NCBI GenBank assembly: GCA_902599495.1
Contig: CACKFY010000004.1
Span: 1 to 64,000 of the forward strand
Source: an uncultured Pelagibacteraceae bacterium
GTDB taxonomy: Bacteria > Pseudomonadota > Alphaproteobacteria > Pelagibacterales > Pelagibacteraceae
Direction: 5' to 3'
Length of the DNA stretch: 64,000 bases
Shown piece by piece: positions 38,478-46,190 of this stretch. How positions within the stretch are numbered: the stretch's first letter is position 1; each line of letters starts with the position of its first letter. A model generated the notes under the pieces. It searched no databases. It had not been told where the DNA came from and worked only from the letters and a program-made list of their open reading frames with translations. Made by a program: the position numbers and the translations under genes.

Positions 38478-39028
38478 TTTGTATAAGGTTTTCTACTAAA
38501 GATTTTTCTCACGTACGGTTCAAAGTCTTTTAAGGATAAAGATTTGTAATTAGGGTCAAAAGATTTTTGATCCCAATTTTCGCAAAATTTTACAGTATCA
38601 TTAAAATATTTATGATCTTTGTATTTATCTCTAGCATTTTTATTTCCACCTAAATGATGTGCGTAATAATACATTTGAAAAATTCCATGCTTTTCGACAA
38701 TCCAATGAGTTTTTTCACTTACGTATGGTTTTAAAACAGCTGCTGCATATTCAGAATGATTTAATGGTGCTAATTCATCACCAATATCGTGTAATAAAGC
38801 TGCTACTATCATTTCATCGCTTGCGCCATCTTTTAAAGCCCTTGTTGCAGCTTGTAATGAATGTTCTAAACGAGATACTTGATATCCTTCTAAGGTTTCA
38901 GTTAAGGTGCTCATAAAGTTTAATATTCTATCAGCTGTTCCTTTAACAAACTTTTGTTCATGTTTATCTAAAAGAAGATAATCCTCTTTTGTCCCTTTCT
39001 TCATTTCTTTAAAACTTACTTTACTCAT
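38474..39028 (-). CDS. HD-domain oxygenase-like protein of the PhnZ/TmpB type
   Basis: A 184-residue cytoplasmic HD-superfamily protein. It resembles the mixed-valent di-iron oxygenase PhnZ: RLEHSLQAATRALKDGASDE (His56), AALLHDIG (His80-Asp81), NHSEY (His91), EKHGIF (His114) and NWDQK (Asp153) match the expected metal ligands. From memory of PhnZ, the residues that contact the phosphonate (His62, Lys108, Arg158) align with Asp84, Gln118 and Glu150 here, so the substrate may not be a phosphonate. Its start overlaps the stop of the adjacent dioxygenase gene as ATGA, indicating joint action. A simple phosphohydrolase role cannot be excluded. Confidence 0.75.
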   Translation of the reverse strand: MSKVSFKEMKKGTKEDYLLLDKHEQKFVKGTADRILNFMSTLTETLEGYQVSRLEHSLQAATRALKDGASDEMIVAALLHDIGDELAPLNHSEYAAAVLKPYVSEKTHWIVEKHGIFQMYYYAHHLGGNKNARDKYKDHKYFNDTVKFCENWDQKSFDPNYKSLSLKDFEPYVRKIFSRKPYTN

Positions 39029-40119
39029 GAGTTAGCCTCTAATTTTTTCATTTTACTCTCAACGGAGTCGTGCTCAATGTAACAACCTTGTAAATGTCTT
39101 TCTCCAACGCTCATATCGTATTTTGTCCGACCATGAAGAGTTCTGTAGTTATCCATTAGCATCATATCCCCTGGAGACAATTTAAATTCAATCATGAACT
39201 TTTTTGAATTACATAGTTTTATAAATAAAGATCTTGCTTTATAAAATTGATCTAACTTATCTTTTTTAAATACCTGAACATAATCCAGTCTTGGACTTAA
39301 TCTCACCCTTTTAATTGTATTATCACTATCCAATTGTATCGTTTCACCCCAATTTTCAAGGTAAGTATTTTTATCTTGATAAGAGAATCTTATTTTAACA
39401 CTACTTAATATTTTAAAATATTTTGGATATTTTTTTCTCATGTATTCTACAACAGCAAATCCATCTGTAAGAGTTGAATGACCTCCTATACTGTCATTTT
39501 TTAAACAATGAAGAATTTGTATACCGGGTATAGGTCTTCTGTATGGGTTATCGGTATGAGCTGCTAAAGCATGTGATGTGTAGGCTAAATCGCTCGCTTT
39601 CCTTACGGATCTTACATTAAACAACTTACCGAAATTAGTTTTTCTCAATATTCCTAAAGAATTTGCGAAATTTAAAATATAGTTTTTTTTAACTGGTGTT
39701 TTTTTTATGATGGAAAAGCCGAATTTATAAAAATCTTTAATAACTTTTAATCCCCTTTTTGAATTAAATAAATTTTTTTCATATTTGTATATTGGCTTAT
39801 ATTTTATATTTGAGTTCCAAAGTTTTAAGTTTTTTTGAAAAGAATTTTTATTAATTTCGTTAATTAAATCCTTAATAAAATAATCTGATTGCACACCATC
39901 ACTAAACTTGATATTCAAAAATTTATTTTTTATTAGTGCGCGCTCAATTTTGATATTTTTCTTTATTTTTGATGGGTCATATAACCTTTGCCCATTGTTT
40001 TTATCAAAGTATTTAGCGTCAGTTACTCTTTCTCTTAACCACATAGGGTGGATAACCATATTGTTATTATATCCTGAAACCAGTATTTTTTTCTTATTTT
40101 TAGCGACTCCTAATTTCAT
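39025..40119 (-). CDS. Gamma-butyrobetaine hydroxylase-like Fe(II)/2-oxoglutarate dioxygenase
   Basis: A TauD/GBBH-fold oxygenase of 364 residues. The Fe(II) triad appears as H188-T-D190 in LAAHTDNPYRRPIPG and H329 in NYRTLHGRTKYD, with an Arg (R341 in GERHLQGCY) for 2-oxoglutarate. The N-terminal domain has HPMWLRERVTDAKYFDKNNG; this is the GBBH N-terminal domain but without the cysteines that bind zinc in true GBBH. Such enzymes hydroxylate trimethylammonium compounds, including gamma-butyrobetaine and, for TmpA, 2-trimethylaminoethylphosphonate. The context of quaternary-amine importer genes upstream and a PhnZ-like partner downstream supports an osmolyte-type substrate. Confidence 0.8.
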   Translation of the reverse strand: MKLGVAKNKKKILVSGYNNNMVIHPMWLRERVTDAKYFDKNNGQRLYDPSKIKKNIKIERALIKNKFLNIKFSDGVQSDYFIKDLINEINKNSFQKNLKLWNSNIKYKPIYKYEKNLFNSKRGLKVIKDFYKFGFSIIKKTPVKKNYILNFANSLGILRKTNFGKLFNVRSVRKASDLAYTSHALAAHTDNPYRRPIPGIQILHCLKNDSIGGHSTLTDGFAVVEYMRKKYPKYFKILSSVKIRFSYQDKNTYLENWGETIQLDSDNTIKRVRLSPRLDYVQVFKKDKLDQFYKARSLFIKLCNSKKFMIEFKLSPGDMMLMDNYRTLHGRTKYDMSVGERHLQGCYIEHDSVESKMKKLEANS

Positions 40120-40162
40120 ATTAGAAGATTACATCACTTGATAAAATTTGGATATAAATAAA

Positions 40163-41029
40163 TTAACGAGATTTAATATTGTCTTGTGGAATAATTTTCT
40201 GTGTAATTCTGTCTAATATTATGGCTAATATAACAATACCTGTTCCTCCAACCACAGCACCGCCTATATCTAATCTACCCAGTGCAACATATACGGTTAA
40301 TCCTAAACCCCCTGCTCCAATTAGTGCGGCTATAACTACCATAGATAAAGCTAACATTAATGTTTGGTTAACTCCGGCCATTATAGTTTTCATAGCCAAA
40401 GGAATTTCTATTTTTGTTAGTATTAAGAACCGTGATAAACCTAAGCTAGCACCAGCTTCTTTAAATCCTTTTCCTACTTGTCTTATTCCTAAATTTGTTA
40501 ATCTAACAATTGGTGGCAAAGCAAACACAATAGTTGCAACTACACCCGGCGTCAGACCCACGCCAAATAACATTACAACAGGAATTAAATAGACAAAACT
40601 TGGTATTGTTTGCATTATATCAAGAATAGGCCTTAATATAGTTTCAAATAAATTACTTCTAGAAGCTACAATGCCTAAAGGTATTCCAATTAGCATACAA
40701 AAGATAACTGCTGTGAAAATCATTGCTAAAGTTGTCATTGTTTCTTGCCACAAATCAACAAGGTCAATAAAAATTAAACTTAATGCTGATAATAATGCAA
40801 ATTTTAATCCATTGGTTTTGAATGCAAAAGCCATGAATATTAAAATTACTATCGGAAATGGTATGAAATTAAATAATGTGTCTAAACCGTTTAGTACTGA
40901 GTCTATCGGTGCGGATAATTTTTTAAAGAGTGGTCGTTGCATGAACAACCACTCCTTAATATGTTTTTCAATCCATTCTGCTATTGGAACGTATACTTCG
41001 TAGTCAGATGGTGAAAGTTTTAAGCTCAC
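40163..41029 (-). CDS. Glycine betaine/proline-type ABC transporter permease (ProW-like)
   Basis: A 288-residue membrane subunit with about six spans of the ProW/OpuAB family. The N terminus WIEKHIKEWLFMQRPLFKKL and the core with VRLTNLGIRQVGKGFKEAGASLG (EAA loop split here for length) followed by ALIGAGGLG are typical. It lies 11 bases after the binding-protein gene. No ProV-type ATPase gene, recognisable by CBS domains, occurs in the window, so the energising subunit must be encoded elsewhere. Substrate is likely a quaternary amine. Confidence 0.88.
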   Translation of the reverse strand: MSLKLSPSDYEVYVPIAEWIEKHIKEWLFMQRPLFKKLSAPIDSVLNGLDTLFNFIPFPIVILIFMAFAFKTNGLKFALLSALSLIFIDLVDLWQETMTTLAMIFTAVIFCMLIGIPLGIVASRSNLFETILRPILDIMQTIPSFVYLIPVVMLFGVGLTPGVVATIVFALPPIVRLTNLGIRQVGKGFKEAGASLGLSRFLILTKIEIPLAMKTIMAGVNQTLMLALSMVVIAALIGAGGLGLTVYVALGRLDIGGAVVGGTGIVILAIILDRITQKIIPQDNIKSR

Positions 41030-41040
41030 TTACCTAAAAC

Positions 41041-41982
41041 TTATTTTATCCAACTGTCGAACGTACTTTGGTTCGCTTTAATCCACTCCTTAGCATGCTT
41101 CTTGATTGCTCTTTCGCTTTTCTCACCAGCATTCATCTTCATGTTTTGTGCTGCGATATCCGCTAGTGGAATAGATGCTTTTGAAAGCATTTTTTTCACT
41201 TTTGGATTAGCTTTTAAGAAATCAGAGTTAGCTGCTGGACGTATATCATCAGCACCAAAACCCATATTTATTTTAGATTTTGTTGCATTAGATACTGCTA
41301 CTTTTTTTGTAGCGCTGTAAGGAACTTCTATCCAAACAACATCTTGTCCAAGTTTTAAAGCACCAACTGTCCAATTCGGCGTCCAAGTATAAAATAATAC
41401 TGGTTTACCGTTTTTGTATTTTGCAACTACGTCAGCCATAGATGCTGAATAGTCAGCTTTTACTGGATTAATAAAGTCACCTAAACCTAATTCAGCAAAG
41501 TGTTTTGTGATTTGCTTCTCACATCCCCAACCTGGAGGGCAAGCTACCATGTCTGCTTTACCGTCACCATTTGAGTCAAATTTTGCTGCGTGTTTTTTAA
41601 TATCCATTACGCTTTTGATACCAAGGCTGTCAGCTGATTTTTTGTCGATAAGGTAACCTTGTAAGCCACCTTTTTTCATTACATAACCAACTTTTTTAAC
41701 TTTACCTTTAGCTTCTTTGATATATCCATCATGAGTTCCAAACCATCCGTTTACCCATAGGTCAAGATCTCCTGCTGCCGCTGCAACGTAAAATACTGAA
41801 GGCTTAATTGCTTTAGGCTCAGTTACTTTGTAGCCCATTTTTTCCAAAGCTTGTTTGTATATTTCAGCTTGGAAATAACCAGTATCCCAGTTTGCTTTAG
41901 CCATTTTGATTTCGTTAGCATTAACTGCTTTTGTTATGAACAAAGCTGCAATCAAAGCAACGATAATTTTAAAATGTTTCAT
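41041..41982 (-). CDS. Glycine betaine-type ABC transporter binding protein 1 (ProX-like)
   Basis: A 313-residue periplasmic receptor with signal peptide MKHFKIIVALIAALFITKAVNA. Like E. coli ProX it has DSNGDGKADM, a calcium-loop-like sequence, immediately before CPPGWGCEKQI with two cysteines that probably form a disulfide. Tryptophans in ANWDTGYFQAE, DLWVNGWFG and YTWTPNWTVGALKLG are candidates for an aromatic cage around a trimethylammonium group. It lies directly upstream of the permease and is a close duplicate of the gene at 42116. Confidence 0.9.
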   Translation of the reverse strand: MKHFKIIVALIAALFITKAVNANEIKMAKANWDTGYFQAEIYKQALEKMGYKVTEPKAIKPSVFYVAAAAGDLDLWVNGWFGTHDGYIKEAKGKVKKVGYVMKKGGLQGYLIDKKSADSLGIKSVMDIKKHAAKFDSNGDGKADMVACPPGWGCEKQITKHFAELGLGDFINPVKADYSASMADVVAKYKNGKPVLFYTWTPNWTVGALKLGQDVVWIEVPYSATKKVAVSNATKSKINMGFGADDIRPAANSDFLKANPKVKKMLSKASIPLADIAAQNMKMNAGEKSERAIKKHAKEWIKANQSTFDSWIK

Positions 41983-42115
41983 GTATACTCCTTATTTTTT
42001 TGAAAAAACTAGCATGTATAATTATTAAATGTAACCGTAATACAACTAAAAGGTGAGTTTTATTAAAAAAACTGAGGTAAATATTGATTAATTTGAGTTT
42101 TATTTTGAAATTAAA

Positions 42116-43048
42116 TTAGTTAATCCAGCTGTCAAAGATACTTTGATTTGCCTTTATCCAGTCTTCAGCATGTTTCTTTATCGCTTTTTCACTTTTTTCG
42201 CCAGCGTTCATCTTAAGGTTTTGCTCAGCGATATCTGCTAGTGGTATAAAGGCTTTTTTTAACATTTTTTCAACTTTTGGATTAGCTTTTAAAAAATCAA
42301 CATTTGCTGCAGCTCTAATATCATTTACACCAAAACCCATATTTAATTTAGATTTTGTTGCATTTGGTACTTTAACTTCTTTTGTTTCGCTGTAAGGCAC
42401 TTCAATCCAAACAACATCTTCTCCTAATTTTAATGTTCCAACTGTCCAGTTTGGCGTCCAAGTATAAAATAAGATTGATTTTCCATTTTTGTATCTTGAA
42501 ATTGTATCAGCCATAGATGCAGAATAATCGGCTTTTAATGGATTAATAAAATCTCCAAGACCAAGTTCTTCAAAATGTTTTGTAATTATCTTTTCACATC
42601 CCCACCCTGGGTGACATGCTACTAAATCAGCTTTTCCATCACCATTTGTGTCGAATTCTTTTGCATGTTTTTTGATATCCATTATTGATTTTATATTGAA
42701 TTTGTCAGCAGTTTTCTTATCAATTAAATAACCCTGTAAACCACCCTTTTCTACAACATATCCTACGGGTTTAACTTTTCCCATTGATTCAGTTACATAG
42801 GTATTATGATTATCAAACCATCCGTTTACCCATAAATCCATATCACCTGCAGCAGCTGCCACATAAAAGACTTGAGGCTTCATTACTGTTGGTCCAGTCA
42901 CTTTATAACCCATTTTTTCTAAAGCTTTTTTATATATTTCTGCTTGAAAATAACCTGTATCCCAATCAGCTTTTCCCATTTTAATTTCTTTTGCATTTAA
43001 AGAAGTTAAGAAAAATAGCGCGCTTATAATTGATATAATAAATTTCAT
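42116..43048 (-). CDS. Glycine betaine-type ABC transporter binding protein 2 (ProX-like)
   Basis: A 310-residue tandem duplicate of the next gene, with signal peptide MKFIISIISALFFLTSLNA. Almost all landmarks are kept (ADWDTGYFQAEIYKKALEKM, DTNGDGKADLVACHPGWGCE, YTWTPNWTVGTLKLGEDVVW), but clear differences exist, for example Pro to His before GWGC and several charged changes. Both copies are intact, so they may bind different amines or be expressed differently. It starts 60 bases after zur on the same strand and 133 bases separate it from copy 1. Confidence 0.9.
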   Translation of the reverse strand: MKFIISIISALFFLTSLNAKEIKMGKADWDTGYFQAEIYKKALEKMGYKVTGPTVMKPQVFYVAAAAGDMDLWVNGWFDNHNTYVTESMGKVKPVGYVVEKGGLQGYLIDKKTADKFNIKSIMDIKKHAKEFDTNGDGKADLVACHPGWGCEKIITKHFEELGLGDFINPLKADYSASMADTISRYKNGKSILFYTWTPNWTVGTLKLGEDVVWIEVPYSETKEVKVPNATKSKLNMGFGVNDIRAAANVDFLKANPKVEKMLKKAFIPLADIAEQNLKMNAGEKSEKAIKKHAEDWIKANQSIFDSWIN

Positions 43049-43108
43049 CCTTAATAGATTAAGATAATTTAGTAGATAATTAAAATTGAGATTTGTCGCA
43101 GTTTAGAA

Positions 43109-43522
43109 TCAGCTTCTTTTACAGCTTGTACACAAGCCGTAAAATTCTAAATTATATTTTTTATAGGTCATACCTGTTTTGTCATGAAAATTTTTTAAAT
43201 ATTTAGAAAGTTTTTGGTTACTAATTTCAGTTACCTTTTCGCATGTTTCACAAATTGAGAAAGCTGTAGCTTTAGAAATTTCACAATTTGAATTTTTACA
43301 AGCCACAAAAGCATTTCTGCTTTCTACTTTATGAATTTTTCCTAATTTAATTAATTTTTCTAAGGCTCTATAAACTTGTAAGGGGGCTTTAATGCCTTTT
43401 TTTTGAACATTAAATAAAATTGAATAAGCTTTTAAAGGTTCTTTTGCTTTTTCAATAATATCTAGAATTATTTTTTGATTTTTAGAAAGAGTTTGTATTT
43501 GAGCCATATTATATTTTACCAA
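43109..43522 (-). CDS. zur: Fur-family transcriptional regulator, probably the zinc sensor Zur
   Basis: A 137-residue metal-dependent repressor. The winged helix occupies the first 80 residues (KAYSILFNVQKKGIKAPLQV, then VYRALEKLIKLGKIHKVES), and the structural zinc site is seen as CETCEKV and the terminal CTSCKRS. The position after znuB in a znuC-znuB-zur order, and palindromes of Zur type upstream of znuC, identify it as Zur rather than an iron sensor. It would repress its own operon when zinc is plentiful. Confidence 0.88.
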   Translation of the reverse strand: MVKYNMAQIQTLSKNQKIILDIIEKAKEPLKAYSILFNVQKKGIKAPLQVYRALEKLIKLGKIHKVESRNAFVACKNSNCEISKATAFSICETCEKVTEISNQKLSKYLKNFHDKTGMTYKKYNLEFYGLCTSCKRS

Positions 43523-43529
43523 TTAACTT

Positions 43530-44333
43530 TCATTTTTTCAATTCAGAAAATTTTTTTGTTTTAATAAGTGAAATTAAAAATAGTAGTAATGCTGCAGTTA
43601 TAATTGAAGGACCAGATGCTGTATTAAATTCTAAAGAAGAAAACAATCCTATTAAAATTGATAATAATCCTCCTATTGTGGATAAAAATGCCATTTGTAT
43701 TGGATTATTTGACATATTTCTTGCTAGCGCAGCTGGAATAATTAGCATTCCAGTTATTAAAAGAAGTCCAACTATTTTTATTGAAACAGCAATTATAGCT
43801 GCCATCAAAATTGTAAATATCGCATTGTATCTGTCTGGTTTCATTCCTTCTGCTTTAGCTAAATCGTAATTTATTGTTGAAGCAAACAAAGGCTTCCAAA
43901 TAATTTTTAAAATTATTAAGATAAATACACCGCCGCCCCAAATTAATAACAAATCGCTTTGACTTACAGCTAGTATATCGCCGAACAGCAATCCCATTAC
44001 ATCAAATCTTATAGTTGTTAAAAATCCAATAATTACAAGCCCTATTGCTAGAGATGAATGAGCTAATAAACCTAGTAAAGCATCGTTAGGAAGATTTGTT
44101 TTACTTTGTAATTGAAGAAGGAAAATAGCTATAACCGCTGATGTTAAAAAAACTGATAAAGCAATATTAAGTTCAAATACCAAAGCCATAGTTACACCTA
44201 ATAAAGCTGAATGTGCAAGTGTGCCTGCAAAAAAAGACAATCTTCTCCAAATTACAAAGCATCCTATTGGACCTGTTATTAAAGCTATTCCAATTCCTGC
44301 AAGTAAAGCTCTTATAAAAAAATCATCAAGCAT
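43530..44333 (-). CDS. znuB: High-affinity zinc ABC transporter, permease
   Basis: A 267-residue membrane subunit with eight or so spans, of the ABC-3 (ZnuB/MntB) metal family. Visible landmarks: GIALITGPIGCFVIWRRLSF near the N terminus, LAHSALLGVTMAL, and the C-terminal VKIVGLLLITGMLIIPAALA. Its start is one base from znuC's stop and its end 7 bases from zur, so the three form an operon. Confidence 0.94.
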   Translation of the reverse strand: MLDDFFIRALLAGIGIALITGPIGCFVIWRRLSFFAGTLAHSALLGVTMALVFELNIALSVFLTSAVIAIFLLQLQSKTNLPNDALLGLLAHSSLAIGLVIIGFLTTIRFDVMGLLFGDILAVSQSDLLLIWGGGVFILIILKIIWKPLFASTINYDLAKAEGMKPDRYNAIFTILMAAIIAVSIKIVGLLLITGMLIIPAALARNMSNNPIQMAFLSTIGGLLSILIGLFSSLEFNTASGPSIITAALLLFLISLIKTKKFSELKK

Positions 44334-44334
44334 A

Positions 44335-45081
44335 TTATTTTTGATCTATTGTTCCGTCTTGAGAGTGAGTATGGTCATGTTTATGCTCGTAAAGGGATAG
44401 GATATTTGAAGCTCTATCACCGAATAATTCTTTATATTTGCTATCTTTAACGACATGATGTGGTGTTCCAGAGCAACAGACATGTCCATTTAAGCATAAT
44501 ACATAATCAGTAGCGGACATCACTACATGCAAATCATGTGAAATTAAAAGTATTCCACATTTCATTTTTTCTGAAATTTTTTTGATTAATTCATATAAGG
44601 CAATTTCACCTTTAAAATCAACACCCTGCACAGGTTCATCAAGCACTAATAATTCTGGTTGCTTAGAAATAGCCCTTGCTATCAAAACTCTTTGAAACTC
44701 TCCTCCAGATAAATTACTTAAACTTTTATCCTTTAAATGTTCAACGCCTGTTAAATTTAAAGCTATATTAATTTGATCCTGGGTTAATTCCTCTGTCAAA
44801 GTCATAAAATCCGAAACTCTAATTGGTAAGGTCCAATCTATTAAAATTTTTTGAGGCACGTATCCAATTTTATTAGTGTATGTTTTAACTTTGCCATCTA
44901 TTTTTTTATATATTCCCAGTGCAATTTTTGCTGTTGTTGATTTTCCAGAACCATTTGGACCTATCAACGTAACTATTTCACCTTGTTTAACTTCAAACGA
45001 AACACCTTTAACTAAAGATTTATCGTTTATTGAAATACCAACATTTTCAACCTTGAGTAGTACCTTATTTTTGTTTTCCAT
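44335..45081 (-). CDS. znuC: High-affinity zinc ABC transporter, ATP-binding protein
   Basis: A 248-residue ABC ATPase: Walker A LIGPNGSGKSTTAKI, signature LSGGEFQRVLIARAI, Walker B LLVLDEPVQGVDFK and switch His in LISHDLHVVM. The C-terminal tail is His-rich (EHKHDHTHSQDGT), as in many zinc-family ATPases. The gene is divergent from znuA, and two Zur-type operators lie in the 57-base gap, so both directions are probably repressed together. Confidence 0.95.
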   Translation of the reverse strand: MENKNKVLLKVENVGISINDKSLVKGVSFEVKQGEIVTLIGPNGSGKSTTAKIALGIYKKIDGKVKTYTNKIGYVPQKILIDWTLPIRVSDFMTLTEELTQDQINIALNLTGVEHLKDKSLSNLSGGEFQRVLIARAISKQPELLVLDEPVQGVDFKGEIALYELIKKISEKMKCGILLISHDLHVVMSATDYVLCLNGHVCCSGTPHHVVKDSKYKELFGDRASNILSLYEHKHDHTHSQDGTIDQK

Positions 45082-45104
45082 AATAAAATCCTTGACCTTA
45101 AATA

Positions 45105-45136
45105 TGTTATATTATAACAAATGTTATATTATAACA
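45105..45136. promoter_or_regulatory. Tandem Zur-type operators between znuC and znuA
   Basis: Two exact copies of the perfect palindrome TGTTATATTATAACA occupy 45105-45119 and 45122-45136, with two bases between them. The core agrees with the enterobacterial Zur operator. The second copy ends only two bases before the znuA ATG; the first starts 24 bases before the znuC ATG. Zinc-dependent repression of both genes is inferred. Confidence 0.85.
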
Positions 45137-45138
45137 CC

Positions 45139-46173
45139 ATGATAAACAAATTATTAAAGCTTACAATTACTTTATTTATTACATTTACTGTAAATTTTTC
45201 AGCTAATGCAGATATTAAAGTTGTAGCTTCTATAAAACCTATACACTCATTAGCAAGTTATTTAATGGATGGTGTAGGTAAACCAGATTTAATTGTAGAT
45301 GGGTATAATTCTCCTCATGGATTTGCATTAAAACCATCGCACGCTAAAATGTTACAAAATGCTGACCTAGTTTTTTGGGTTGGTGAAGACTTAGAAACTT
45401 TTTTAGAAAAACCATTAAAATCAGTAGCAAAAAAAGCTGAAAAAATAGAATTAATGGAAATTAAAGGATTAAAAAAATTAGAATTTAGAGAAAGAAACAT
45501 ATTCGAAGGCCATGATGACCATGGACATGACGATCACAAAGAACACGGTCATAAAGAAGCTAAACACGATGATCATAAAGAACACGGTCATAAAGAAGCT
45601 AAACATGACGATCACAAAGAACACGGTCATAAAGAGGATAAACACGACGATCATCACGAGCATGCTCACGGTGAACATGATCCACATATTTGGCTTGATC
45701 CAATGAACGCGAAAGTAATTTTAAGTGAAATGGCAGAGCATCTAATTGAAAACGATCAAGAAAATGCATCAAAATATAAAGCTAATTTAAAAAAAGCACA
45801 CAAAGAGTTAGACAAACTAACAAAAAAAGTTAAATCTGATTTAAATAAAGACTTTAAATCAATTGTTTTTCATGACGCCTACCAGTATTTCGAAAAAAGA
45901 TTTGATGTTAATGTTTTAGGAGCTTTTACAGTAAATACAGATGTATTACCTGGTGCAGAACAATTATCTGAGATAAGAGAAGTAATTGAACATGAAAAAG
46001 TAAGTTGTGTATTTTCTGAACCTCAATTTAACCCAGATATAATCAAAGCAGTAGCAAAAGATACAAATATTAAGACTGGAGTTATAGATCCTTTAGGAGC
46101 AACTCTAAATCCAGGAAAATCATTATATTTTGATTTAATTAGAAATATGTCTAAATCTTTCAAAGGTTGTTAA
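45139..46173 (+). CDS. znuA: High-affinity zinc ABC transporter, periplasmic binding protein
   Basis: Periplasmic zinc receptor. From ATG 45139 the product has 344 residues: signal peptide MINKLLKLTITLFITFTVNF ending SANA, then IKPIHSLA with the first zinc His, a His/Asp/Glu/Lys-rich loop at about 125-180, DPHIWLDPMNA, VFHDAYQYFEKRF with another His, and VIDPLGA. The longer frame from 45121 starts inside the operator and is rejected. No Shine-Dalgarno precedes the ATG; the Zur operators occupy the leader position, so the message is probably leaderless or nearly so. Confidence 0.94.
   Translation: MINKLLKLTITLFITFTVNFSANADIKVVASIKPIHSLASYLMDGVGKPDLIVDGYNSPHGFALKPSHAKMLQNADLVFWVGEDLETFLEKPLKSVAKKAEKIELMEIKGLKKLEFRERNIFEGHDDHGHDDHKEHGHKEAKHDDHKEHGHKEAKHDDHKEHGHKEDKHDDHHEHAHGEHDPHIWLDPMNAKVILSEMAEHLIENDQENASKYKANLKKAHKELDKLTKKVKSDLNKDFKSIVFHDAYQYFEKRFDVNVLGAFTVNTDVLPGAEQLSEIREVIEHEKVSCVFSEPQFNPDIIKAVAKDTNIKTGVIDPLGATLNPGKSLYFDLIRNMSKSFKGC
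45529..45645 (+). repeat. Three tandem 39-bp repeats within znuA
   Basis: Three in-frame 39-base units at 45529-45567, 45568-45606 and 45607-45645, nearly identical, encode a 13-residue unit of the form DDHKEHGHKEAKH. They make up most of the histidine-rich zinc-binding loop and are followed by a partial fourth unit. Copy number is likely variable between strains. Confidence 0.9.
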
Positions 46174-46190
46174 GATTAATAATTTTAACA

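Noticed and set aside
42072-42107. Terminator-like sequence between the two ProX-like genes
   Set aside because: Only six terminal base pairs match cleanly, with internal mismatches; too weak in AT-rich DNA.
41983-42115. Riboswitch or structured leader in the 133-base gap before binding protein 1
   Set aside because: No recognisable aptamer core or conserved GC-rich helices could be seen.
45121-45138. Upstream ATG for znuA at 45121
   Set aside because: It lies within the second Zur palindrome, and the extra residues would spoil the signal peptide.
45529-45645. Regular 39-bp repeats, at first sight a small CRISPR-like array
   Set aside because: The units are directly adjacent without spacers, are in frame, and encode the His-rich loop of ZnuA.
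45478-45706. Open frames on both strands across the znuA repeat region
   Set aside because: They are low-complexity shadows of the repeat in other frames with no start signals or family features.
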